A stretch of 40,895 nt of DNA from Deltaproteobacteria bacterium (GTDB lineage: Bacteria; Myxococcota_A; Polyangia; Polyangiales; Ga0077539): positions 1 to 40,895 of the forward strand of contig CANJUR010000041.1 of the NCBI GenBank assembly GCA_947477565.1, given 5' to 3'. The notes below the pieces were generated by a model, which saw only the letters and a program-made list of their open reading frames with translations, did no database searches and had not been told where the DNA came from. Each line of letters begins with the position of its first letter. The first letter of the stretch is position 1. Position numbers and translations under genes: made by a program. Of the stretch, positions 16,489 through 25,297 are shown piece after piece.

Positions 16489-16706
16489 GGTACACCGCCA
16501 CGCGGGTGCTCACATCGACAACGGACGGCCGCTCGGAGGCTCCGCGGCTTCGTTCAACCGCGTCTCGGCGAAGCGCCTGATGCCGCGTGGTTGACTTTCA
16601 CTCGCCCGCGGTAGCGCTCAGCAGTGCGACGGCCGCCAGCGAGACATACGCAGATCCTACGCAGTGCTGCGGTAGAAACGCCGTCCCATGCAATGGTCCC
16701 CAGCCT

Positions 16707-18344
16707 GTGGATTCCCAGTCCTCCCCGGATGAGCATCGACTCGATCACGCCGCCAGATTGCCGCCTCGCCCGTGGCTGGAGTCACGCGCCTGGTACGCTG
16801 CCTCGGCCTTCGGCGTGGGAGGGACGCTGGTGCTTTACTTCCGCGCGACACCGGCCCCGGTGCTCGTCTACGCGCAGGATGTCCCGGTGCTTGCAGAGAT
16901 GGGGTCGCGCTGGCTCCAGGGCCTGGCGCCCCACGCCGACTTCTACAGCGCCTTCGGGCCCGCCCTCTACGCGCTGCTCGGAGGCGCGATGCACCTCGCG
17001 GGCGGTCGCGCCGTCGGGGTGGCGTGGGCACCCCTCCTCGTCGCCCTGATCTGCCTCTGCCTCGCGCTCGTCGGCTCCTACGGGCGGCCCGGCGCCGTCG
17101 CCCGTGGGGCCTCCTACGCCACCCTCGTCGCGATGGCGCTCGGCGTCCGCGCCGTCAACCAGGGTCCGGGCTATGTCACCTACGCGGGCCAGTACAACCG
17201 CTTCGGCATGGCCGCCCTGGCGGCGCTTCAACTCGCGCTTCTGTTGCCGTTCGACCAGGCGCGCGAGGGCGCTCCCTGGTGGCGCCGTCCCTCCACCGCA
17301 GCCGGCGCGGCGTCGGCGCTGATCGCGACGACTCTGTTGTGGTTCAAACCCAACTACGGCGCGGCGGCGGGGCTGCTCTGCGCGGTCGCGGCCGCGCTCC
17401 AACCAGCGCTGCGGCGCGGCGCGGCTGCCCGTGCCTTCATCGCCGGCTCGGTCGTCGCACACGCCTGGGGGCTGACGGCGATCCGGGGCGACCTCTCCGC
17501 GCTCGTCCACGATCTCCGCCTGGCCGCGATCGCGCGCTCGTCATTCTGGACCCGCGAGGTGCTCACCTTCACCGCGCAAGCGGGCGCCGCCGGGGCGGTC
17601 GCGCCCCTCGTCATCGCCGCCGCCCTGGCGGCGCTCGGCGCCGGCGAACGTCGCACCCTTCTGGCGACCGGCGTGGCCGGCAGTCTGGTCGCCCTGACAC
17701 TGCTCCTGGGCGACAGCATCACGCCGACTTCCATCGTCGAGGCGCCGCTCGCGGGGCTGCTGTGCGCAATCTTGCTGGCGCGCGCGGCCCGGTCGGGTGT
17801 GCGCCCACTGGGGGTCTGGCTCGCCGCGTCGACCGCGCTCGTGCTGGTCGCGGTCTCGCTGATGCTCGACGTCTCCGCCTTCCGCCTCGCCGCGTCTCTT
17901 CAAGCTGAGACCACGGCGCGCCTGCCTGAACTGTCGCTGCCGGGCCGACGCTGGGAGGGTCTCGCGCTCTCGGGTTACCGCGCCACCGCCTGCTGGAACC
18001 GCCCTCGCGAGATGGTGCTCTCCGGGGTTTCACTGTTGCGGGAGTCGGGCCTTGGCGAGGCGCGCGTGCTGGTGTTTGACTTCTCCGACCCGCTGGGACT
18101 CGCACGCGACGCACCGAGTCCCCTGGGCGCACCTCCGTGGTGGCACGCCGGCATCAACTTCTCCGCGGCCGCACACCCCTCCCCCGCGCAGGTCTTCCGG
18201 GACGTGGCGGCGGTGATGATCCCCGTTTGCCCCACCGAGCCGTCGACGACGGCGCTGCTGCTCAGCATCTACCGCGACGACCTGACTGCGCGCTTCCGTC
18301 CGCTGCGCCGCAACGCGCAGTGGATGCTGCTGAGCCGCCGGTGA
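16707..18344 (+). CDS. Polytopic membrane protein, GT-C glycosyltransferase-like
   Basis: About 545 residues with some ten hydrophobic helices. After the first helix comes 'YAQDVPVLAEMGSRWLQG' and 'PHADFYSAFGPALYALLGG', the arrangement seen at the first lumenal loop of GT-C/ArnT-like glycosyltransferases, where the Asp is catalytic. The final 130 residues are soluble and presumably periplasmic. The acceptor and sugar cannot be deduced. The start is unsure: GTG 16587 gives an N-terminus with non-coding-like codon use, GTG 16707 or TTG 16758 fit better. It stands alone between the thioesterase and an IS relic. Confidence 0.7.
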   Translation: MDSQSSPDEHRLDHAARLPPRPWLESRAWYAASAFGVGGTLVLYFRATPAPVLVYAQDVPVLAEMGSRWLQGLAPHADFYSAFGPALYALLGGAMHLAGGRAVGVAWAPLLVALICLCLALVGSYGRPGAVARGASYATLVAMALGVRAVNQGPGYVTYAGQYNRFGMAALAALQLALLLPFDQAREGAPWWRRPSTAAGAASALIATTLLWFKPNYGAAAGLLCAVAAALQPALRRGAAARAFIAGSVVAHAWGLTAIRGDLSALVHDLRLAAIARSSFWTREVLTFTAQAGAAGAVAPLVIAAALAALGAGERRTLLATGVAGSLVALTLLLGDSITPTSIVEAPLAGLLCAILLARAARSGVRPLGVWLAASTALVLVAVSLMLDVSAFRLAASLQAETTARLPELSLPGRRWEGLALSGYRATACWNRPREMVLSGVSLLRESGLGEARVLVFDFSDPLGLARDAPSPLGAPPWWHAGINFSAAAHPSPAQVFRDVAAVMIPVCPTEPSTTALLLSIYRDDLTARFRPLRRNAQWMLLSRR

Positions 18345-18369
18345 CGCCGCGTGATCGATCGCGCCAGGG

Positions 18370-18813
18370 GTGCCCGTGGGCCAGTACCTCTTCGAGCGCG
18401 GCCCGGAGATGCAGCACGACACCTCGCCGCACCGGGTGGTGATCGTCGGACAGGAGCGCCTGCTCCATTGCACCTCGCTGGTGCTCTGCCACCCGCGGAT
18501 GATCTTCGCGCAGGCCTATCCGCGGTGGACTCGCCACAGCGCCCGCGTCGTGCGCGCGCTGCAGAGCGGGCTGAAACCTCTGCACGGCTACAGCCCCGAC
18601 TTCATGTCCGTCGAGGCGTTGTGGCGATGGCTCCGCGAGGACGTCACGTACAACCGCTGCCACACGACCCGCGACGAACTCATCGCGAACGTTCGGCGTT
18701 TCGAGGCCACGATTCATCGCGACCCTGTCGCGCTCTCCGACCGTCTCCGGGTCAAAGACACGCTCGACCCCGGAGGAAGAAAAACTCCGATTCCCGAGGT
18801 AGTTGTGTTTTAG
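18370..18813 (+). pseudogene. IS630-family transposase relic
   Basis: The C-terminal half reads 'HGYSPDFMSVEALWRWLRED' then 'VTYNRCHTTRDELIANVRRF' and 'DPVALSDRLRVKDTLDP', which is the DDE-domain end of IS630-type transposases, including the catalytic Glu in 'VEALW'. The second catalytic Asp (normally in a D-N-x-x-x-H motif) is gone: the matching stretch is 'AYPRWTRHSARVVRAL'. The first catalytic region is absent and I see no terminal inverted repeats. It is a dead fragment between the GT-C-like gene and the lipase. Confidence 0.75.
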
Positions 18814-18823
18814 CTACGCCCCC

Positions 18824-19660
18824 GTGAGCGCCCTCGAAATGATCGGCTGGATCGTCGCCCTCTCCTTCACAGGCACGCTGCTCTTCATCGCAGTCACCTT
18901 CGGCGCGCAGGTGCTCGTGGGCACGACCGCGACGTGGAAACAGCTCCTCCGGGCGGCGTTCAAGGAGCTGCTCGTGTTCGGCATCGTCACGCCGGTCTGG
19001 CCGCTTTTCTGGCTGCTCGGCGAGGTCTACCGCTCGTCCGCGGAGGACGTGCGCACGCCGGAAGAGCGCGGCCCACCCGTCGTGCTCCTGCACGGCTACC
19101 TGATGAACCGCACCAATTGGATCTGGCTCGGCCCGCGCCTCGCGAGCCTCGGAATCGGTCCGCTTTACGGCACCTCGTACTTCTCGCCGCAGTCGCTCGA
19201 TCGCTCGGCGGAGCACCTCGCCCGCTTCGTGGACGACGTCAGGGCACGCGAGGGAGCAGAACGCGTGGACATCCTCGCCCACAGCCTCGGCGGCGTGGTC
19301 GCCCGCCACTACATCGAGCACCTGGGCGGCGCCTCCAGGGTGCGCCGCGTCGTCACCATCGCCACCCCCTATCGCGGAACCATCTGGGCCTGGCTTGTCT
19401 TCGGAGGCGCCCGCAGCGCGCTCATGCGCCACGCCGTCGAGCCCACCTCCCACCCGGGCGGCGTGCCCTTCTTCTCCATCTGGTCACGCAGCGACAACAT
19501 CGTCGTGCCCGCTACGTCCTCCGCGCTCGCGCACGACGCAACGAACGGCGCCGACATCATCTTCGACGACATCGGCCACGGCGCTCTGCTCTTCTCTCCG
19601 CGCGTCGCCGACGCCGTCGCCGACTGCCTCCGCCGTCGCAGCGACGGCCCGATCCGCTAG
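18824..19660 (+). CDS. Membrane-anchored lipase/alpha-beta hydrolase
   Basis: About 278 residues. An N-terminal transmembrane helix (IVALSFTGTLLFIAVTFGA) and a second hydrophobic stretch (VFGIVTPVWPLFWLLG) precede the catalytic domain. 'PVVLLHGYLMNRTNW' is the oxyanion-hole region, 'VDILAHSLGGVVARHYIEH' carries the nucleophile elbow A-H-S-L-G-G, 'SIWSRSDNIVVP' the acid and 'DDIGHGALLFSP' the His of the triad. It resembles PGAP1-like and EstA/LipA-type lipases. GTG 18824 or ATG 18839 are plausible starts; neither has a strong ribosome-binding site. It converges on the FG-GAP lipoprotein with 15 bases between stops. Confidence 0.85.
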   Translation: MSALEMIGWIVALSFTGTLLFIAVTFGAQVLVGTTATWKQLLRAAFKELLVFGIVTPVWPLFWLLGEVYRSSAEDVRTPEERGPPVVLLHGYLMNRTNWIWLGPRLASLGIGPLYGTSYFSPQSLDRSAEHLARFVDDVRAREGAERVDILAHSLGGVVARHYIEHLGGASRVRRVVTIATPYRGTIWAWLVFGGARSALMRHAVEPTSHPGGVPFFSIWSRSDNIVVPATSSALAHDATNGADIIFDDIGHGALLFSPRVADAVADCLRRRSDGPIR

Positions 19661-19675
19661 CGCGCGGGGCCTCGC

Positions 19676-20746
19676 TCAGCGCTCGCGCAAATCCACCGGC
19701 GGCGTCTGCTGCGCCCACTCCAGCAGCACATCGACGTCGCTCGGCGTGCGCGCCGCACACCGCCGCCCGCCCCGCTGCAGCGCGCGCTCACTCGCCCGCA
19801 ACCGCTCGCTCACCGCCACAGCGCTCGCGCCCCAGAGCCGCGCGCACACCACCCGCACAAACGTCCCCGCCGCATCGATGCCGCCCTCGGGACCCGTCAC
19901 CACCGCGCCCGCCACGTCTGCCGTCGCTGCGGGGCACTGCTCCCGATCGGCTCGCCGCGCGGCCTCGTCGCTCACGCTGAAGCGCCCGTCCGGCAGCGAG
20001 TGCGCCGCCAGCAGCGGGCCCAGCGCAGTGTGCGCCGCCGCGCTGCACGGACCCGGCGCCTCCGTCGCGTAGTGCCCGTGCGTGAGCAGGTCCGGGCGAC
20101 CGTCGCCGTCCACGTCGCGCATCGCCGCAGCCACCCACGCACGCGCCGGCGGGTACACGTCCACGGCACCGTCGCGGAAGGTCCATAGGCGCCCGTGGGC
20201 GGTGCTCGGCCCCGCGGGTCGCTCCGTCGCCACGCGCACAAACACCTCGGGTTCACCATCGCCGTCGTGGTCGAAGAGCATCGGCGGATCCACCGCGACG
20301 CACTCCTCGCCGAGCGCGCACACGAGGTTCCCCTCCGGTCCGGTGATGCCCTCGCTCCACGGCCGCACCGACGTCCGCGCTCCCTCCGGCGTCGCGTGCA
20401 CGAGCGAAAATGTCCCCTGGAGAAGCTCCGCGTGCGTGTCCGGATCGCTCTCCACAGCGAGCCCATCCACATGCAACGCCCACGCGCCACCCGCAGGAGT
20501 GGCCGCACACCAATCGAGCGCCGCGATCACCGGCCACCTTGTCGCCGAGCGGCTACCGAGCGCGCGCGTCACCGTGGCGCGAGACTCTGATCGAAGGGAT
20601 TCACACAGCGCCGACGACGGCTCCGGCACCCGCCGACGGTGTCTCCGATGTCGCCGAACACTCGCGGCGGCCGCGGGCGCGGCAGGAGATGGAGCACCGG
20701 CACAACCCACGAGCGCGAGCGCAAAAAGACAACGAGCGACCAACAC
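19676..20746 (-). CDS. Lipoprotein with FG-GAP/VCBS-type calcium motifs
   Basis: 356 residues from GTG 20746. The leader 'MLVARCLFALALVGCAGA' has a lipobox. The central part carries two D-x-D-G-D-G repeats, 'FDHDGDGEPEVFVRVA' and 'RDVDGDGRPDLLTHG', as in FG-GAP/VCBS beta-propeller repeats that bind calcium. Six or more cysteines suggest disulfides. The role is unknown; such proteins are common surface components in Myxococcota. It is the last gene of the minus-strand run. Confidence 0.75.
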   Translation of the reverse strand: MLVARCLFALALVGCAGAPSPAAPAAAASVRRHRRHRRRVPEPSSALCESLRSESRATVTRALGSRSATRWPVIAALDWCAATPAGGAWALHVDGLAVESDPDTHAELLQGTFSLVHATPEGARTSVRPWSEGITGPEGNLVCALGEECVAVDPPMLFDHDGDGEPEVFVRVATERPAGPSTAHGRLWTFRDGAVDVYPPARAWVAAAMRDVDGDGRPDLLTHGHYATEAPGPCSAAAHTALGPLLAAHSLPDGRFSVSDEAARRADREQCPAATADVAGAVVTGPEGGIDAAGTFVRVVCARLWGASAVAVSERLRASERALQRGGRRCAARTPSDVDVLLEWAQQTPPVDLRER

Positions 20747-20874
20747 CGCGCGGGACTCTAGCCCAACCCCAGGGAGGTCGGATCACCCCCGCGTCGAGGC
20801 TCAGAAGGAACCTCCGACCCAACGGAGTGACGCGCGCGCTCAAAGGCACCGCACGTGGAGCATCGAGCGAGCGC

Positions 20875-21417
20875 TCAGACCACCTTCGCTCGGGCGTACT
20901 TTCGCCAGGCCTCGGGCAACTGCATCCCCATGACCTTCTCCGTGCCCGCCTCGTCGAGGATCACGAAGGAGAACAAACCCCGGTAAACCTCCGCACCCGA
21001 CTGCCGGAGGCGCACGTCGATCTTCACCGTGCGGGCGTTCTCGCTCACGATGGTTCCGCGCCCCTGGATCTCGACGCCGATGCGCACCGGCTTGAGCAGA
21101 CGCGCTTCGATGGCCCCGGTGAACCCGAACTGCTTGCGCACGCCGATGACCACCCAGCCCGCGATCTCGTCGGCGAGGGTGGTGACGAGGCCGCCGTGCA
21201 TCACCCCGGCGGGGCCCTGGAATTCCGTCGGCGCGATGTACTTCACGGAGATCTCGCGACCCTCGCGCACGGGCTTGAGCTTCATGCCGTAGGGGTTGCT
21301 CGGCGAGCACCCGAAGCACGGCTGCTCGTCCCCGAAGATGGAGCCATCCAGCGCCTCGGTGTCGCTCGGATCGTGCGTCGGCGCGTGGTCGTGCGAGTGG
21401 TTGTGATCGTGGCTCAT
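20875..21417 (-). CDS. PaaI-like hotdog thioesterase with a His-rich N-terminus
   Basis: 180 residues. It begins 'MSHDHNHSHDHAPTHDPSD', with six His in the first 15 residues, then 'PCFGCSPSNPYGMKLKP', a motif frequent in PaaI/YbgC-type thioesterases, then 'GPAGVMHGGLVTTLADEIAG' with the catalytic HGG...DE arrangement. The enzyme would hydrolyse an acyl-CoA in the cytoplasm. The His-Asp tail looks like a metal-binding extension and is not needed for the fold. It starts 17 bases after the DUF6029-like gene's stop and is probably in the same transcript. Confidence 0.85.
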   Translation of the reverse strand: MSHDHNHSHDHAPTHDPSDTEALDGSIFGDEQPCFGCSPSNPYGMKLKPVREGREISVKYIAPTEFQGPAGVMHGGLVTTLADEIAGWVVIGVRKQFGFTGAIEARLLKPVRIGVEIQGRGTIVSENARTVKIDVRLRQSGAEVYRGLFSFVILDEAGTEKVMGMQLPEAWRKYARAKVV

Positions 21418-21434
21418 CGGAATCCTCTACAAAA

Positions 21435-23417
21435 TCAGATGCGCAGCACGAGCTCCGCGATCGCTCCCTGAAACAACGGAACATCCCGGCACACGCCGCC
21501 GGAGCACACGCGGCCGCCGGGCGTCATGCCCGCGAAGACACGCACGAAGTTGCTGAGGGTGAAGTTCCATCGCACCTCGGCGGAGGGGAAGAGCACGGGC
21601 AGCAGCGGCACCCCTGTACCGACGACGCCGAACGAACTGTCCCCGAGCCCCCGCTGCCCGATGGGCCGGGTGGTGTTGTCCCACCGCAGCGCCGCGCTCA
21701 CCACCAGAGGAAGCCCGTGCGACCACGAGAGCGAGACGCCCCCGCGCGACCCGCCGACGAGCTGATCGAGGTGAAACCCCGTGAGCGCCTCCGCGGTGTA
21801 GTTGCGTTCAAATCGGTGATCGACGCGCAGCTCGAGGGAATCACCGGAGCCCACCGGCAGCGCGATGTCGAAGTCCGCCTGCAAGCTCTCGTGCTTCACG
21901 TCCCCAGACTGCCACTGCGGCGGGAGCGCGCCGGACGACTGATCCGATCCTGCGTAGAACTCCCGGCGATACCCGACGCTCGCGACCAGGTTGAAGTCTC
22001 CGCGCGCGACCCGTGTCACGCTCGCGCCGCCGACCCCCGCTGCCCCCGGGACCACTCCCCCCGTGCTCGCGCCCGCCGCGGGTGTGCTGCCAGGTCGCGC
22101 TGCCGCGCTCGCTTCCCCGGCTGCGGACGGCGTCGCCGATGGGCGCGCTACCGGGCGCGAGCGTCGTCGCACCGCGAAGTACGTGTGCGACGTGATGAGC
22201 CCGTGCGACGGATCCCACGGATCGAGTTCGTTACCGAGGCTGTCCGCGGTGTCGGCCCAGCCGTACATCACGGAGTTGAGGGTGAAGATCCACGGTGACG
22301 GCGCGACGGTGTAATCGAGCCGCACGCGCCCGCCGCGGGTGTTGGCGTTGGTGAAGATGCGCTGGTCGTCCCGCTCCAGAGACGGGGCGGCGCTGTACAC
22401 CCGCGCGACGTCCCGGGGCGCGCTGTTCGAGCTCTCCGTCGGCGCGATCAGGTAGTGGGTGTAGTCCTTCCACTCCGCGAGCACCGTCCATCGCCCGCGG
22501 GTGAGTTGCGCGGCGACGTAGACCCCGCGGCCGTGGGTGGTGCGCGACACCGGCAGTCGGTCGTCTTGCGAGGCGCGACCGACGCGCGAGTCGCGGCGCA
22601 GGATGTTCATTTCGCCGTAGAGGGAGAGCGTGCCGTCGAGGAGCGAGGGCAACTCTACTCTTCCGCCCGCGACGTCGATGTTGTCTTGCCGCTGCTGCTC
22701 GGTGAGGGCCTCGAAGGTGGTGTGCACCACGTGAGCGGATAGCTCGATGTCCTCATCCGGACCGACCCGCGCAGAGAGCGAGCCGCCGCCGAGGAAGTCC
22801 CTCGGGTCGTCGAAGATACGGAGCGAAATCGGGTCGAGGTTTTGCGGATTGCTGTAGCCCGCGAAGCCGCGCGCGGTGAGCCGGCCGCGGTCGATCTCGA
22901 GGCGTCCGCCGCGCAGGGTGGTGTCGAGCCCGATGGGATCGACCTTGCGAAACGCCAGCGAGAGCCCGCGCCCGAACACCTGGTAGAAATCCCCGGCCTC
23001 GGCGGTGATGTCCCCGCGGTGGTAGCGCAGCGAGACGCGCTCGGGCAGCGATGATCCCAGGTTATCAAAGCTGCCGGGGCGGTAGTTTGAGCGGAGGTAG
23101 CAGAGCGAGACGTCCTCCTCGGTGCACGACCTGTCGTGGTTGAAGGGCGAAAACCCATCGACGCGGAGGTACAGCCGCCACGGCGCAGACGTGGCCGCGA
23201 TGTCGAGGCGCTCGGTAAACGACCCAAACTGGTCGTCGTGGACGTTGAGGTCGAAGTTCGACCCGCGGTACCGCATCAGGCTTGTGTTGGTGAACGTAAA
23301 CGCCGTCGGCCCGAGGCCAGGCAAGCGCGCCACGAGACCCTGCGCGAAGGCCGCGCGGGGAAGCTGTGGGAGGGTGACAGAGAGGAGGAGGGAGAGCGCG
23401 ACGAGGCGAGGACTCAC
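21435..23417 (-). CDS. DUF6029-like outer-membrane protein
   Basis: 660 residues from GTG 23417. A signal peptide (VALSLLLSVTLPQLPRAAFA-Q) is followed by long amphipathic strands throughout, for example 'ITAEAGDFYQVFGRGLSLAF' and 'NFTLSNFVRVFAGMTP', and a C-terminal strand 'LFQGAIAELVLRI'. The early sequence 'YHRGDITAEAGDFY..FGRGLSL' recalls DUF6029 proteins. A Pro/Ala/Ser-rich insert near residues 395-430 may be a surface loop. Its substrate is unknown. It follows the thioredoxin-like gene by 18 bases. Confidence 0.8.
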   Translation of the reverse strand: MSPRLVALSLLLSVTLPQLPRAAFAQGLVARLPGLGPTAFTFTNTSLMRYRGSNFDLNVHDDQFGSFTERLDIAATSAPWRLYLRVDGFSPFNHDRSCTEEDVSLCYLRSNYRPGSFDNLGSSLPERVSLRYHRGDITAEAGDFYQVFGRGLSLAFRKVDPIGLDTTLRGGRLEIDRGRLTARGFAGYSNPQNLDPISLRIFDDPRDFLGGGSLSARVGPDEDIELSAHVVHTTFEALTEQQRQDNIDVAGGRVELPSLLDGTLSLYGEMNILRRDSRVGRASQDDRLPVSRTTHGRGVYVAAQLTRGRWTVLAEWKDYTHYLIAPTESSNSAPRDVARVYSAAPSLERDDQRIFTNANTRGGRVRLDYTVAPSPWIFTLNSVMYGWADTADSLGNELDPWDPSHGLITSHTYFAVRRRSRPVARPSATPSAAGEASAAARPGSTPAAGASTGGVVPGAAGVGGASVTRVARGDFNLVASVGYRREFYAGSDQSSGALPPQWQSGDVKHESLQADFDIALPVGSGDSLELRVDHRFERNYTAEALTGFHLDQLVGGSRGGVSLSWSHGLPLVVSAALRWDNTTRPIGQRGLGDSSFGVVGTGVPLLPVLFPSAEVRWNFTLSNFVRVFAGMTPGGRVCSGGVCRDVPLFQGAIAELVLRI

Positions 23418-23435
23418 AGGGGTGAGCGAAGACTA

Positions 23436-24113
23436 CTAGTCGATCGGGCAGGCCGGATAGCGCGGATCGGCGAGGACCTCGTCGATGGCGGTACGAATCG
23501 AGGTGAGGCCGGTCTCGGCGCCGTACTGACGCCAACGGATTCGACCGCAGCGATCGACGATGATGTTGCCCGGGAAGGCGGTCATCGGGACGAAGGGCTG
23601 GGTGATGAACATCGGGTCCATCAACTCGGGAAAGGTGATGCCGTAGCGGGTGGCCCAGGCCGTACAAGTGGGACGGGTGATGGCAGAGCCATCGACGTTT
23701 TGCACGAGAATCTGCACGAAGCGCACGCCCTGCCCCGCGTACCGGTCGATGATCTGCGCCTGAATCTGTGCCGACTCGCGCTGGCAGGGGACGCACCACG
23801 CCGCAGCAATGGAGATCACGGTGAGCTGACTGGTGAAGAAATCCGGCCCATCCAGGCGCCACGTGGCCTCGTCGCCTTCGCGATTGCACGCGGTGAGCGA
23901 GAACGGCCGGAAGAGCCTGCCCACGCTGGAGCCGTAGGGGCCCGCGGGATAGGTCTCCGCAACGACCACGCCGGTGTCCGTCGGCGGGGTGACGCCCACA
24001 TCGACGACAGGGGATCCCGCGTCGGCCGTCGGCGTCACGCCAGAGGTACCGCTGTCGCCGCAGCCGACGAGGGCGAAGGTGGAGAGCGCGAAGGCATACG
24101 CGAGAGTCTTCAT
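23436..24113 (-). CDS. TlpA-like thioredoxin-fold lipoprotein
   Basis: 225 residues from ATG 24113. The leader 'MKTLAYAFALSTFALVGCGD' has a lipobox at Cys18, then an Asp/Thr/Pro linker. The thioredoxin fold follows with the active site 'AAAWCVPCQRES' (C107, C110), and 'PMTAFPGNIIVDRCGRIRWR' supplies the cis-Pro strand. Such TlpA/ResA proteins reduce or exchange disulfides outside the cytoplasm. Its neighbour upstream is a very Cys-rich lipoprotein and its neighbour downstream an outer-membrane barrel. They look like one unit, with this protein as the possible thiol-handling partner. Confidence 0.85.
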   Translation of the reverse strand: MKTLAYAFALSTFALVGCGDSGTSGVTPTADAGSPVVDVGVTPPTDTGVVVAETYPAGPYGSSVGRLFRPFSLTACNREGDEATWRLDGPDFFTSQLTVISIAAAWCVPCQRESAQIQAQIIDRYAGQGVRFVQILVQNVDGSAITRPTCTAWATRYGITFPELMDPMFITQPFVPMTAFPGNIIVDRCGRIRWRQYGAETGLTSIRTAIDEVLADPRYPACPID

Positions 24114-24169
24114 GGTGCTCCTGGATGCAGGACGATGGGAGAAGGGCGGAGTGCGAGGAATGTTCACAC

Positions 24170-25240
24170 TCAGGCCGATGGGATGCAATTACCGACCACC
24201 GTGGTTCCGCTCATCGTGCGGCGGCAGGTGTAGCCCGACGGGCAGGTGCGCGTGCCGGTGGTCGCGGCGCAGTTGATCGGCGCGCAGAAGCCGTTGGTGA
24301 AGGTGCGGGTGCGGGTCGCCGAGAGCTGGAAGGTCTTGCGGCAGAAGTACCCTTCGCGCGCGCGGCAGTCGCTGTCCTGGGTGCACGACGGAACGCACGT
24401 ACCGACGTCCCCTTCGGCGTAGGTGCGGCTGATGAAGCAGATGCCGTTGGCGGGGCAGTTGCCGCGCGGCAGTTCCATGTCCGACCAGATGTTGCTGGAG
24501 TTGTAGCCCTGCGGAAGGATGCAGCGGGTGATGCAGTACCCGCCGTTGCTGCCGGTCTGGTACGGCGCGCCCATGGAGTCGCGGACCACCTGCGGGTTGC
24601 AGAGCCCGGACTGACACACGGTGGCGGGGGTCATCGCTGGGTCGCTCGTGGCGACGCACGACTGGCCGAGGGCGCGGCCCGTGGGAGCCGGGGCGGTGGC
24701 CGGGCGGCATCGGCCCGTCTCGAAGTCACAAGTGGTGCCGTCGATGCAGCTCGTCGCGGTGCAGACCGGGATGCAGATGTTGACGGCGTTGATGGTGCCG
24801 GGATTGACGCCGAGGCAGGTGAATCCGTCGCGCTCGCAGTCGATGCCGTTGGCGCAAACCCGCGCGCAGAAGCGCTGGCCTGCGCGGTCCGCCGGCTGGC
24901 AGAAGCCGTCGATGGGCTTGCCGCCGGACGGGAAGAGCACGCACTCGTCGTCGCGGGTGCACGCGCGGTTGCACTGTCCGCCCGGGAGTCCGGTGTCCGC
25001 GGCGCGGCGGCAGCCAAGGGTTTCGCGGCACTCGACGTCGCTGTCGCACGCGCCGTAGAGGGGCTGCGGATTGCGCATCGGGCGGCCAGCATCCACCGGC
25101 GCATCGGCCGCCGGGCCGTCGGCCGTGGAGACGTCGGCGCCCGCGTCCGTCGCAGGGGTTGGGGTGGCAACCTCGCTCGAACAACCGATCGCGAAAAGGA
25201 GGGAAGAAACGAACCAGGCCGAGGCGCGAACAGAACCCAT
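24170..25240 (-). CDS. Cys-rich surface lipoprotein
   Basis: 356 residues from ATG 25240, chosen because it gives the leader 'MGSVRASAWFVSSLLFAIGC' with a lipobox. After an Ala/Asp/Thr linker come repeated Cys-rich blocks (CDSDVECRETLGC, CNRACTRDDECVLF, CTQDSDCRAREGYFC, CPSGYTCRRTMSG) with 28 or so cysteines. This is the style of extracellular disulfide-rich repeat proteins widespread in Myxococcota. No catalytic motif is seen. The TlpA-like gene lies 56 bases downstream in the same direction. Confidence 0.8.
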   Translation of the reverse strand: MGSVRASAWFVSSLLFAIGCSSEVATPTPATDAGADVSTADGPAADAPVDAGRPMRNPQPLYGACDSDVECRETLGCRRAADTGLPGGQCNRACTRDDECVLFPSGGKPIDGFCQPADRAGQRFCARVCANGIDCERDGFTCLGVNPGTINAVNICIPVCTATSCIDGTTCDFETGRCRPATAPAPTGRALGQSCVATSDPAMTPATVCQSGLCNPQVVRDSMGAPYQTGSNGGYCITRCILPQGYNSSNIWSDMELPRGNCPANGICFISRTYAEGDVGTCVPSCTQDSDCRAREGYFCRKTFQLSATRTRTFTNGFCAPINCAATTGTRTCPSGYTCRRTMSGTTVVGNCIPSA

Positions 25241-25297
25241 GGTACGCGTCGAATATCCCATGTGGGGATGGGTAGCAACGACGCGACGGCGGGATGA

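Noticed and set aside
16587..16706. N-terminal extension of the GT-C-like protein
   Set aside because: Codon third positions are not GC-biased as in the rest of the gene, so it is probably untranslated.
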